DNA of 64,000 nt from Halobacillus ihumii (GTDB lineage: Bacteria > Bacillota > Bacilli > Bacillales > Halobacillaceae), in contig NZ_CACVAO010000001.1 in the NCBI RefSeq assembly GCF_902726645.1, positions 1,116,001 to 1,180,000 on the forward strand, read 5' to 3'. Below, piece after piece: positions 1-8,583 of this stretch (position 1 is its first letter; each line of letters begins with the position of its first letter). Under the pieces are notes generated by a model that was given only the letters and a program-made list of their open reading frames with translations, did no database searches and was not told where the DNA came from. A program made the translations under genes and the position numbers.

Positions 1-675
1 CTCAGGCTTTCCGCTTCTTCCAGCAGGGATTTTATCAACGCTTGCTTTCACCAAATCTTCAAATGAAATGCCTATGCGGGCAGCAGTCTCTTTCGTCATA
101 TCTGTTTCAATAAACCCTGGGGCAACCGCGTTGACCGTGATCCCAAACTTGCCTAGTTCAATGGCAAGCGTTTTTGTAAAACCTTGCAAGCCAGCTTTAG
201 CTGTCGCATAGTTAGCCTGCCCGCGATTGCCGAGTGCTGAAGTGGAGGAAAGATTGATGATTCGTCCATATTTATTCTCGACCATATACCCCTGAGCTGC
301 CCGTGCGGCGTTAAATGATCCTTTAAGATGGACGTTCATTACAGTATCCCAGTCAGAATCGGTCATCTTAAACAACATATTGTCGCGAATGACACCGGCG
401 TTATTAACGAGAATATTAATGGATCCGAACCGCTCATACGCCTCTTTCATAGCAGCTTTTACCTCGTCGAGCTCGACCACATTGGCCACCTGAGCGAAGA
501 CCTCAACACCTTTTCCTTCGAGTTCATTCTTCGTTGCACTAAGCGCTTCCTCATTCACATCGATGATTGCTACCTTGGCACCTTCCTCTGCAAAAAGCTC
601 CACAATTCCTTTTCCTATTCCACGGCTTCCACCTGTTACAAATGCTACTTTGTTATCAAATCTACCTGCCATCAT
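1..675 (-). CDS. SDR-family oxidoreductase, FabG-like (3' end outside window)
   Basis: Short-chain dehydrogenase/reductase, cut off by the window edge after 225 codons, so about 25 C-terminal residues are missing. The Rossmann motif TGGSRGIG sits near residue 12, NNAG near residue 90, and the catalytic S-Y-K triad in LSSTSALG and YATAKAG near residues 140-160. This is the layout of NADPH-dependent 3-oxoacyl-ACP/CoA reductases. Two tandem ATGs (675 and 672) follow a GGAGG; I took the first. It begins 38 bases after the acyl-CoA dehydrogenase stop on the same strand, so the two are probably co-transcribed and handle acyl-CoA intermediates. The exact substrate cannot be read from the sequence. 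Confidence 0.85.
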   Translation of the reverse strand, partial: MMAGRFDNKVAFVTGGSRGIGKGIVELFAEEGAKVAIIDVNEEALSATKNELEGKGVEVFAQVANVVELDEVKAAMKEAYERFGSINILVNNAGVIRDNMLFKMTDSDWDTVMNVHLKGSFNAARAAQGYMVENKYGRIINLSSTSALGNRGQANYATAKAGLQGFTKTLAIELGKFGITVNAVAPGFIETDMTKETAARIGISFEDLVKASVDKIPAGRSGKPE

Positions 676-713
676 TTATACCTCCTCTATATTCCTTACA
701 AAATTTTTTTCTC

Positions 714-1883
714 TTACCCTATTTTTACATGTCCACGTAGTAGATTCCTAGAAATAATTAACCGCTGAATCTCATCGGTACCATCGTAAATTCTCCATAG
801 CCGAGCCTCCCGGTACCAGCGTTCAATCGGCAGCTCTCTAGTGTAGCCCATGCCGCCGTGAATTTGCAGCACACGATCAACGACTCTATTGCCCATATTG
901 GAACCATACAACTTGGCCATCGAAGCCGCATGTCGGTTATCCTCACCCTGATCAAGCGTGAAGGCAGCATTGAGTACGAGCCATTTTGCCGCCTCAATTT
1001 CCACTGCTGAATCGGCAATCTGCCATTGAATCGCCTGCCTGGCCGCGATCGGCTTTCCAAACGTTTTGCGCTCATTCGCGTAATCAATCGCCATGTTTAA
1101 CAAACGTTCCGCTGAACCAACGGCACGCGCCCCGACAATCCACCTGGCAAAGCCTATCCACTCCAGCCCAAGGTCGTATCCGCCATTCACTTCCCCTAAA
1201 ATATTCTCCTCCGGAACCCTGACATTATCGAAAACTAACCCAGCAGGTCCCCATTCTCCCATCGTATCGATATATTCAGACTTCCAGCCCATCGACCGAT
1301 CCGCAATGAAGCAGGTCACGCCTTTACGACCTCCTGAAGATTGGTGCAGCTCCTTATCCGTAATCGCAATCACCATCACAAAGTCAGCCTCGTTCCCACC
1401 AGTGATAAAGGTTTTTTCACCATTTAACACCCACTCATTGCCATCTTTAACAGCCGTCATGCGAATATTTCTCGTATCGGATCCAGCGTCCGGCTCTGTC
1501 ATAGCAAAACAAGACTTCTTCTCTCCATTGATGGTGGGAAGGAGATATTTCTGCTTCTGCTCCTCATTTCCATAATAGAGGATGTTATCCGCCGAACCGC
1601 CGAACTGGAACGGAACGAATGTCCTCGCCACTTCCATCTGCACAATCGCAAGCATCATCTGTCCAAGATCAGCCCCGCCATATTCTTCCGGTGTATTGAT
1701 CCCCCAGAATCCGGCTTCCTTCGCCTTCAGCTGCAGCTCCTGCATTTTTTCAGGCGAGAGACTCGGCTTGCCCTCACGCTCATTGCGAAGTACTTCGTTT
1801 TCTAAAGGGATTAATTCCTTTTCTACAAACTTCCTTATCGTTTCCTTCACCATTTGCTGTTCATCTGTTAACCGTAAATGCAT
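714..1883 (-). CDS. acyl-CoA dehydrogenase
   Basis: Full-length 389-residue flavoprotein of the acyl-CoA dehydrogenase family, which oxidises acyl-CoA to enoyl-CoA and passes electrons to ETF. The N-terminal helical domain (LTDEQQMVKETIRKF) is followed by the FAD-contacting beta domain (FAMTEPDAGSDTRN, WVLNGEKTFITGG) and the C-terminal helical domain (FGKPIAARQAIQWQIAD, QIHGGMGYTRELPIERWYRE). At the position of the catalytic Glu of medium-chain enzymes (YEGT) this protein has Asp367 (YDGTDEIQR), as in part of the family. It is upstream of the SDR gene in the same operon. A TetR-like dyad and a CodY-like box lie upstream. Chain-length specificity is unknown. Confidence 0.92.
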   Translation of the reverse strand: MHLRLTDEQQMVKETIRKFVEKELIPLENEVLRNEREGKPSLSPEKMQELQLKAKEAGFWGINTPEEYGGADLGQMMLAIVQMEVARTFVPFQFGGSADNILYYGNEEQKQKYLLPTINGEKKSCFAMTEPDAGSDTRNIRMTAVKDGNEWVLNGEKTFITGGNEADFVMVIAITDKELHQSSGGRKGVTCFIADRSMGWKSEYIDTMGEWGPAGLVFDNVRVPEENILGEVNGGYDLGLEWIGFARWIVGARAVGSAERLLNMAIDYANERKTFGKPIAARQAIQWQIADSAVEIEAAKWLVLNAAFTLDQGEDNRHAASMAKLYGSNMGNRVVDRVLQIHGGMGYTRELPIERWYREARLWRIYDGTDEIQRLIISRNLLRGHVKIG

Positions 1884-1942
1884 ATAAAGATCCCCATTCT
1901 CTTAAGTAATTTTTATAAAAAAATGTAAGACTGAATATTACA

Positions 1943-1958
1943 TACCAACTGGTTAGTA
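1943..1958. promoter_or_regulatory. imperfect dyad upstream of acyl-CoA dehydrogenase (TetR-type operator candidate)
   Basis: TACCAACTGGTTAGTA pairs at six of eight positions about its centre and lies 60 bases upstream of the dehydrogenase start. Short dyads of this size are typical for TetR-family regulators of fatty-acid genes. No TetR gene is in the window, so the link is an inference. Confidence 0.35.
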
Positions 1959-1981
1959 CGTCATGATTCTATACTATTTTA

Positions 1982-1996
1982 AACTTTCAGAAAATA
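1982..1996. promoter_or_regulatory. candidate CodY box
   Basis: AACTTTCAGAAAATA matches 13 of 15 positions of the CodY consensus AATTTTCWGAAAATT. It lies about 100 bases upstream of the acyl-CoA dehydrogenase start. The AT-rich background makes chance matches possible. Confidence 0.35.
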
Positions 1997-2106
1997 CAAC
2001 CCGTAAAATTCGTCTTATTATGTCGAGAAATAAGAATCGGTAATAGTTGTGGTAGTTTCAAACACTAGAAATTGAGTTATATGAGAGTTTTTTCCTGTCC
2101 TATGCT

Positions 2107-2637
2107 CTAAAATTGATTTAATGAAATATCGTCTACCTTCCATTTGTTATGTTCCTTTATCATATCAACCCTTAGGTAGGAACTGATACTGCTGGTTACA
2201 TCACTTACAATAAATCTATTGTTAAATGTGAAAAATAGAGTCTGAGTTGTGCTTGTATGCTTTCCATAGTAAACAGTTAGATCACTTATATTCGAATTGA
2301 CACCCCCTGGGTATTTTCGCTCCGATTCTTGGAAGGTTAAATTCTGCATAAGGGTCTCGGTTACATACTTGTCCACTTCCTCTTTTTCAGGCTGCTTGTT
2401 ATATCCGAAATAAGAATGAACAAAATTTTCAGCTACAGAGATAGCTTTTTGCTGAGGGGAAGTCATTAACGAAGTTTGAGACGCGAGAGTTTCTTTTGTT
2501 GAATTCAATTCTTCCTTAAGTGCGTTTATCTCTTCTTTAGTTTGTTTACGTTCATCCCTTAGATCCTGATTGATTTGTACCACCACGAAAAGTAAGATCA
2601 CTAGTATTCCTATAGTCACCAGCTGTAAAACTTTCAT
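2107..2637 (-). CDS. membrane-anchored protein of unknown function
   Basis: 176 residues, not recognised. One N-terminal hydrophobic segment (about residues 4-21) precedes a charged, coiled-coil-like stretch (NQDLRDERKQTKEEINALKE, about 23-55) and a C-terminal domain of about 110 residues. That domain has an alternating pattern (AENFVHSYFGYN, TLFFTFNNRFIVSDV, NKWKVDDISL) resembling NTF2-like extracytoplasmic domains. The likely topology is a short cytoplasmic start, one membrane span, and the remainder outside. It stands alone between two minus-strand operons. A 12/15 match to the CodY consensus lies just upstream (2657-2671), which is too weak to rely on. Confidence 0.65.
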   Translation of the reverse strand: MKVLQLVTIGILVILLFVVVQINQDLRDERKQTKEEINALKEELNSTKETLASQTSLMTSPQQKAISVAENFVHSYFGYNKQPEKEEVDKYVTETLMQNLTFQESERKYPGGVNSNISDLTVYYGKHTSTTQTLFFTFNNRFIVSDVTSSISSYLRVDMIKEHNKWKVDDISLNQF

Positions 2638-2826
2638 ATTATCCCCCTATTCAAAATGTTTACTGAAAATTCTACATTCTGTCCCATTTCACTCCTTTCG
2701 ATTTGCTCACATTGAATCACCTGCTTTTAATAAATTTGCAAATAGAGAAGTAGTTATAGCATTTTACGCTGAAAAATCGAATTAACAACCTCGAAGGCTA
2801 TATAATGGAAATAACCATCAGTAAAC

Positions 2827-2860
2827 TAAAAAAGGGGTTACCAGTCAAAACCGGTAACCC
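2827..2860 (-). terminator. Rho-independent terminator of the ROK-ABC-lyase-PIG-L operon
   Basis: An 8-bp stem GGGTTACC/GGTAACCC is followed on the minus strand by a run of six T. It lies 12 bases beyond the stop of the PIG-L gene and closes the six-gene operon. Confidence 0.8.
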
Positions 2861-2871
2861 TTCTAACTTCC

Positions 2872-5385
2872 TTATTCGTCATCGAGCGGATAACTCACTA
2901 GATTGGTAAAAATACGATACCCTCCCGGCACCTGATTTTGGATTTGCCGGTACCAGACAAGGTTAGTATATAAATAGCTTCCCTCACCGTAGTCCGCCAT
3001 TAAAATCCCGCTGTCAAAAGGTTCTTCATTTGGATCCGCCATGCTGACGAACGTTTCAAACCTGTCATCCCATTCCATTGGGAAATACAAGCCTCTTTCT
3101 TGAACCCAATTGGACCAATCCTTCTCAGTGATAGTGTTCGGATAATTAAAGAGAGGATGGTTTGGTTTTTGCACGTGTACCTCAGCTGTTTCATCAGTAA
3201 CTCGCCACTCAATCGATGGCTGACCAATAACTAGTTTGTATGGAGCCGTCGAATCCGAGTTCCAATTATCCCATGGTTTATTGTACTGAACGACAAGATG
3301 GCCGCCATCTTCTGCGTATTGAAGCAGTCGCTTGTTATTATTCCGCAAATCCTCACGAGACAAGTAAGCCCTGACACCTGTTACGATCGTATCGTATTGA
3401 GAGAGGTCTCCTGATTTCAAATCTTCTGGTCCAAGTTTTGTTACATCCATGCCGATGCCCTGTAATCGATCAGCTACTTTATCAAAGCCGCTGTCAATGT
3501 AACCGACTTTTAAGTTGTCAGGCATTTTCAAATCAAAGGCTACCCCTTCAACCTTGGCTGGCTGCAGATAGTACGAGGTATTGATATGTTCATAGTCAAT
3601 TTTTTGAACGTAGGTACGTAACGACTTTCCATTTTCTTTGACGACTGGCTGTATAGTAAATTCTCCCTTATCCACTTCCGCGCTCGGAGAGACAGTAAAG
3701 GTAACCGTTTGTGTTTCGTTCTCTTCGCTGAAAGCTACAGGCTTCAACTCAGGTTCTGCCGTCCATCCATCTGGAATATCAAGTTCCACAGAAGTTTCAA
3801 GCGATCCTGAGGTGTTATTTTGTACTTTGGCTTCAACGGTAATTTCTTCAGGTACATCCAGTGTGTTAACGACTAAGCTGGTTGGATCCGATTGTATAGA
3901 TACGTCTGGTAAAACGGCTACCGTACTCTCGGTTTGATAGCTTTGTTTTACTTCAGCGGGACCGACTGAATAAGATAGTTTGGTCTGTATACTAGACTCA
4001 TCATATGGTTTAAAGTACTCGGCGTCTGAAGGGACATTGACAGTAAATTCAACAGTTTTACTCTCTCCTGATTTTAAACGAAAAGGTTTTGGTGATTCTT
4101 CAACCGTCCACCCTTCAGGGAGGCTTAAGGCCGGGTGAACATCTTTAAGAAGCTGTTTGCCGTTATTTTTCATGGTGACCGTTACATTCGTTTGCCCGTT
4201 CTGTACTAGGGTAGCGTCTCCAACCACTGTCTGAACTTCTAGACTGGAAGCCACCTTACTTACTTCAGTAAGCTGATCCTCTTTTACATCAAGGCGAAAC
4301 AGGATATCTTCTTTATCTTTCGATTCTAAACGGCTCTTTTCAGTTTTTGACTGCAAATGCCTTACTTCTTTAAGAGCCACATGTGCCTTTTTCAACGCTT
4401 TTGAACGATCAGGATATTGTTCGATCACCTTATCGAGTGTTTTCTGGAAATGGGTCAGCTTAGCACTGAGACCAGGGTCATCACTCTTAAGACGGGCGCC
4501 GATCTCCTTAAAATCATAAGCTAAACCGTCAAACATATTTTCTTCATTTGGTATTTCAGTCACGGACTTAGCAAGTCTTAAATGGACCGTTTCAGGTTCA
4601 GCCGGTATATCTTCCCCCATTCCCTGACTCTTGTGGAGATATCGTGATTTTTCACCAAGCTGCGGGTACGTCATCCCATAGATTGGATCATATTTCCCTA
4701 TTTGCAGTGAAGTTGTGGCATTGCCTGAGTCAGCAGGCAGATAGAGTTTCTTCACTTGCCAGGTAGACAGCCCTTCTTCAAGCTGTTCAGGAAAAACTGT
4801 TGGATCGGCAGCATCTTCAAAGGCTCTTCTTGTCAATAAGTTAATCGCTCGATGATGACCGTGCTGCGATTCAACGTTCAAAAAAGAAGGGAATAAAATA
4901 TCAGGCTTATAGGTTCGAATTCTGCGGATGAACCGTTTATAAGTAAGTTCTTCTCCCCATTTTTCCAACGTCTCTTCAGGACTTTTTGAGAAACCGAAAT
5001 CATAAATCGGATCGTCGGTCGTCTGGCTTAAATGAAATACTTCCACCCCTGTAACCTTTGAGGCTTCCTTCATTTCATTAGAGCGTATGATCCCTAGTGC
5101 ATTGCCAAGTTCCTTACCGATTTCGTTTTGTCCGCCCTCACCGCGGTTAGCGATCAGACTGGCTGTTCTGATCCCAAGTCCTCTCGACAAATAAGCAAGC
5201 AGATGACTGCGCTCATCGTCAGGATGTGCTCCGGTATTTAGAAAGCTAAGTGTTGTATCTAATGGCTTTAATTTGTTCCAGAGCTCAACATCCGAATCCG
5301 CTTTCCCTTTCCCATAGGAATTTAGCGGAGCAGCCAATGGAACAATTAACATCGCGATCAGAAGTACTAACGAAAACTTTTTCAT
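2872..5385 (-). CDS. exported PIG-L/LmbE-family deacetylase with NEW3-like and amidotransferase-like domains
   Basis: 837 residues. The start at 5385 is preceded by AAAGGGG at good spacing and gives a clean signal peptide (MKKFSLVLLIAMLIVPLAAP); an upstream in-frame codon lacks a ribosome site. The PIG-L domain fills about residues 45-270, with the metal-binding AHPDDE at 53-58 and HGHH near 175. These enzymes are zinc N-deacetylases acting on N-acetyl sugars. Two Ig-like segments follow (about 375-590), each with a VPEEITVEAKVQNN or TNVTVTMKNNGK type motif as in NEW3 domains. The C-terminus (about 620-837) resembles a class-I glutamine-amidotransferase fold (VGYIDSGFDKVADRL, GGHLVVQYNKPWDNW). 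Last gene of the operon. The substrate is unknown. Confidence 0.85.
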   Translation of the reverse strand: MKKFSLVLLIAMLIVPLAAPLNSYGKGKADSDVELWNKLKPLDTTLSFLNTGAHPDDERSHLLAYLSRGLGIRTASLIANRGEGGQNEIGKELGNALGIIRSNEMKEASKVTGVEVFHLSQTTDDPIYDFGFSKSPEETLEKWGEELTYKRFIRRIRTYKPDILFPSFLNVESQHGHHRAINLLTRRAFEDAADPTVFPEQLEEGLSTWQVKKLYLPADSGNATTSLQIGKYDPIYGMTYPQLGEKSRYLHKSQGMGEDIPAEPETVHLRLAKSVTEIPNEENMFDGLAYDFKEIGARLKSDDPGLSAKLTHFQKTLDKVIEQYPDRSKALKKAHVALKEVRHLQSKTEKSRLESKDKEDILFRLDVKEDQLTEVSKVASSLEVQTVVGDATLVQNGQTNVTVTMKNNGKQLLKDVHPALSLPEGWTVEESPKPFRLKSGESKTVEFTVNVPSDAEYFKPYDESSIQTKLSYSVGPAEVKQSYQTESTVAVLPDVSIQSDPTSLVVNTLDVPEEITVEAKVQNNTSGSLETSVELDIPDGWTAEPELKPVAFSEENETQTVTFTVSPSAEVDKGEFTIQPVVKENGKSLRTYVQKIDYEHINTSYYLQPAKVEGVAFDLKMPDNLKVGYIDSGFDKVADRLQGIGMDVTKLGPEDLKSGDLSQYDTIVTGVRAYLSREDLRNNNKRLLQYAEDGGHLVVQYNKPWDNWNSDSTAPYKLVIGQPSIEWRVTDETAEVHVQKPNHPLFNYPNTITEKDWSNWVQERGLYFPMEWDDRFETFVSMADPNEEPFDSGILMADYGEGSYLYTNLVWYRQIQNQVPGGYRIFTNLVSYPLDDE

Positions 5386-5472
5386 CCCATTCCCCTTTCT
5401 AAGTTGACACATCCAGAAGATTTAGAGAAAACTAAATTAGAACCACCCCCTAAGCATGTGTCAGCAGCACAA

Positions 5473-6870
5473 TCATTTCCTTCTATCAATCATTTCCCTT
5501 ACAACATCAGGATTTGGTCCCCCCGTCACCTTTCTTCTTTCTACAAAACAAACAGGATCAATAATCGCCTCCCAATCCTCTTTCTTCAGTTCCACATCAC
5601 CTACCCACTCATTAATTTGGGATAACGATATTTCATACAACTCTTTACTCAAGTGCAATGCTTTTTTGGCGATCAGACTAGCGGTTTGATGTGCTTTTCT
5701 AAAAGGTACTCCATAATCACGGGCGAGTACATCGGCTAATTCAGTAATCGTAATCATATTTTCGCGGGCTTGTTTCTCTGCCCTTTCCTTGTCAAAATTC
5801 ATCGTTACAATGACAGCATGCATAAGACGCAACACGCGTGAACCCTTTTTGAACCCATTATAGATATGCGGCTGCAGGTCATCTTCCGTATCATTAATAT
5901 CTCCATAAGGTGTATTGTGGATCATATGAACGACCGCCATCCCCTCTGCGGCTGCACTGCTCGCTAAAGCACGAGAATGTTCAATCGAAACAGGATTTCG
6001 TTTCTGTGGCATAATACTGCTGACTTGTACGTAGGCATCTGAGACGTTTAACAACCCGACTTCCTTAGATGCCATGCGGAGAAACTCTTGGATCCAGCGA
6101 CCAATATTGGTCATTAAGCTGATCAGCGCCTGACCTGCTTCAATCAGGTAGTCTCCCGCTGCGATCGCATCATAGGAGTTTTCGACCAACCCATCAAAAC
6201 CGAGCAGTCCAACCATTCGCTCCCGATTAATCGGAAAACCGGTTGTTGTAATAGCTGCCGCTCCCATCGGTGATTGATTCACGGTTTGATACGCCTGCTT
6301 TAACCGTATTATATCTCTTTGCAAATTGTCATAAACCGCCACTAAATAATGTCCAAACGTTGTCGGTTGGGCCGGCTGTGTATGAGTATGAGCTGGCATA
6401 ATCGAATCAACGTGCTGTTCTGCCTGTACTAGAATAGCTTCACCAAGCTGCTTCGTCTCACGGATTGCCTGTTTAAGATAATCCCTGATTACAATTCGAT
6501 ACATCGTCTCGCCCATATCGTTCCGGCTTTTACCCATGTGCATTTTCCCAGCTAATTCTTCACCGATGTAATCACCAATCTTTGATTCAATTAAAAAAAA
6601 TAAATCCTCGTAACCCGAGGAATAGTTTATTTGACGTTCATCAAGACTTTCTACCGCTTCAATCCCTTTTAAAATAGCAGCCTTCTCTTCATTGGTCAGG
6701 ATCCCCTGCTCTTCTAGCATGGTCGTATGTGCTTTATGAACCATAAACATCGCATCCAATAAATGTTCTTTTTGATCGTAAAACATTGGTTTCAACAAGG
6801 ACTCTACATACGTTTTTCCTGGAAAAGTTATCCCGTCACTGTGTTCGAACTGTTCTTTAGCACGGCTCAT
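5473..6870 (-). CDS. argininosuccinate-lyase-like C-N lyase
   Basis: 465 residues of the fumarase/aspartase/argininosuccinate lyase superfamily, whose members split C-N bonds of succinyl adducts and release fumarate. Visible landmarks are GKMHMGKSRNDMGETM near residue 110, THTQPAQPTTFGHYL near 160 (general acid/base region) and the flexible catalytic loop SSIMPQKRNP near 280. It is not obviously housekeeping ArgH: it sits inside a transport operon without argG, and the loop reads QKRN rather than the usual QKKN. ATG at 6870 has GGGG 12 bases upstream; ATG at 6879 is the alternative. Related family members act on metal chelators such as EDDS and on other N-succinyl compounds, so an imported N-substituted aspartate is a plausible substrate (inference). 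Confidence 0.85.
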   Translation of the reverse strand: MSRAKEQFEHSDGITFPGKTYVESLLKPMFYDQKEHLLDAMFMVHKAHTTMLEEQGILTNEEKAAILKGIEAVESLDERQINYSSGYEDLFFLIESKIGDYIGEELAGKMHMGKSRNDMGETMYRIVIRDYLKQAIRETKQLGEAILVQAEQHVDSIMPAHTHTQPAQPTTFGHYLVAVYDNLQRDIIRLKQAYQTVNQSPMGAAAITTTGFPINRERMVGLLGFDGLVENSYDAIAAGDYLIEAGQALISLMTNIGRWIQEFLRMASKEVGLLNVSDAYVQVSSIMPQKRNPVSIEHSRALASSAAAEGMAVVHMIHNTPYGDINDTEDDLQPHIYNGFKKGSRVLRLMHAVIVTMNFDKERAEKQARENMITITELADVLARDYGVPFRKAHQTASLIAKKALHLSKELYEISLSQINEWVGDVELKKEDWEAIIDPVCFVERRKVTGGPNPDVVREMIDRRK

Positions 6871-6890
6871 TAGAAACATGCACCCCAAAT

Positions 6891-8579
6891 TTATAATGTA
6901 TTTTCAGATTTAACACCTAAAAACTTATAAGCTACAAACAGGACGATCGCAATTATGCCCACCTGAATCATTCCATAGGCTGCTGCCTGACCAATGTTAA
7001 ACTGCCTTAATTGATTCATAATCTCAATCGAGATAGGCCGGTTGCCAATCGTATAAAGCAGTACGGACGTCGGAAATTCTCCTACAGCCTGAACAAAAGC
7101 AAGCAACGTACCACTCAGCACACCCGGCATGATAATCGGAATCACGACACGTCTAAAGGTGTAAAGCCACTTGGCTCCTAAGTTTTGTGCAGCCTCTTCA
7201 ATCGAATCATCCATTTGTTCTAGTACAGCAGATGTCGACCTGACCACAAGCGGGATGAAGCGGATAAAGTAGGCAAGCGGCAAGATCCAAAATGTCCCTA
7301 CGAGCACTCTTCCAAATGAAAACGGAGAAGCCTGGTTAAACGCCAGAATTAAATTCATACCAACAACAGTCGCAGGTAAAGCCCAAGGTATCATGACGAG
7401 AATATCGACTAGATTCTTCCCTATAAAACTACGCTTCACAAGGGCATAAGAGGTGATAATGCCAAATACGAACACACCGATACAGGCTAAAGCCGACATG
7501 ATCAAACTATTTTTTACAGGGTCCCAAATATTTGGATCTTCAAATAGTAACCTGAAGTTTTCAAGGCTGAAGGCTTGCGGGTAAGTCTGCCATGTCCACC
7601 CTCCCTCAGGTACAAGGGATAGAAGCATTAACGTGGCATGTGGCAATAGCAAGATAATCATCGCCACTATTCCTAGTGATACCATGCACCATTTTAAAAG
7701 TGGGTTACTGACTTCACTGCGATGAGCTCCAATTCCTTTACTGGCCATCCGATAATCCTTGCGCCCCTGGTACCAGCGCATAAATAATAGAAAAGAGATT
7801 GAGACGGCTGATAGAATAACAGATTGGGTTGCCGCCATTTCCAAATTGCCATTCACTTTTGAAAAATAGATTTGCAGACTTAATACCCGATACCCCCCTG
7901 CCAGTAAAAAAGGCGCACTAAAAGAGGCCATCGAAACCATAAACACTAATAAAGAGGCAGCCACTAACCCCGGGGTTAACAGAGGAAAAGTAATTTTTCT
8001 AAACACACTAAATTTACTGGAACCTAGATTGTAGGCTGCTTCTTCTAAAGAAGGATCAATATTATTTAACGCTGACGAAGTCGTCATATAAAAGTATGGA
8101 TACATCGTGTAAGCATGCACCAACAATATCCCGGAAACTCCCCCAATACTGAAAGGAATCTCAGATAAGTTGAATAGATCTTTCAGTGCATTGGGAACTA
8201 AGCCGGCTTCTCCATATAAAAACATAAAAGCCATGACTCCAACTAAAGAAGGGAGAACGATCGGCATAATGGCAATGTTTGAAAAGAATTGACGTCCCGG
8301 AAAGTCATAACGGTTAAAAATATACGCTAAAGGAATCCCAATCAGTGCACTGAAGAGAACTGACAATAAAGAAATATAGACGGAGTGCCAAAGTGCCTCT
8401 AAATTGGCAGCGGCCTTTGTTCCAAAGAAATCTTGATAATTTTGCAATGAGAAGAGTCCATTTCGTTTAAAACTTTCAAGCAGCGTTTCGATCGACGGAT
8501 AAAGGACATACCCAACCAAGACGACAAGTACGGGAATTAATAGGAGTAATGTTTTTCGATGTTCAGCCTTTAACTTCAT
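6891..8579 (-). CDS. ABC transporter permease, two fused inner-membrane domains (FbpB/AfuB type)
   Basis: 562 residues with about twelve membrane spans, made of two tandem BPD_transp_1 domains (about 60-275 and 345-555). Each carries an EAA loop that docks to the ATPase: EEAAYNLGSSKFSVFRKITF and EEAAQNLGAKWLYTFRRVVI. Fused pairs like this occur in ferric-iron, phosphonate and some organophosphate importers. It overlaps no neighbour but is only 4 bases from the ATPase gene and about 20 from the lyase, so it is translated from the same mRNA. Confidence 0.9.
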   Translation of the reverse strand: MKLKAEHRKTLLLLIPVLVVLVGYVLYPSIETLLESFKRNGLFSLQNYQDFFGTKAAANLEALWHSVYISLLSVLFSALIGIPLAYIFNRYDFPGRQFFSNIAIMPIVLPSLVGVMAFMFLYGEAGLVPNALKDLFNLSEIPFSIGGVSGILLVHAYTMYPYFYMTTSSALNNIDPSLEEAAYNLGSSKFSVFRKITFPLLTPGLVAASLLVFMVSMASFSAPFLLAGGYRVLSLQIYFSKVNGNLEMAATQSVILSAVSISFLLFMRWYQGRKDYRMASKGIGAHRSEVSNPLLKWCMVSLGIVAMIILLLPHATLMLLSLVPEGGWTWQTYPQAFSLENFRLLFEDPNIWDPVKNSLIMSALACIGVFVFGIITSYALVKRSFIGKNLVDILVMIPWALPATVVGMNLILAFNQASPFSFGRVLVGTFWILPLAYFIRFIPLVVRSTSAVLEQMDDSIEEAAQNLGAKWLYTFRRVVIPIIMPGVLSGTLLAFVQAVGEFPTSVLLYTIGNRPISIEIMNQLRQFNIGQAAAYGMIQVGIIAIVLFVAYKFLGVKSENTL

Positions 8580-8583
8580 CGTG

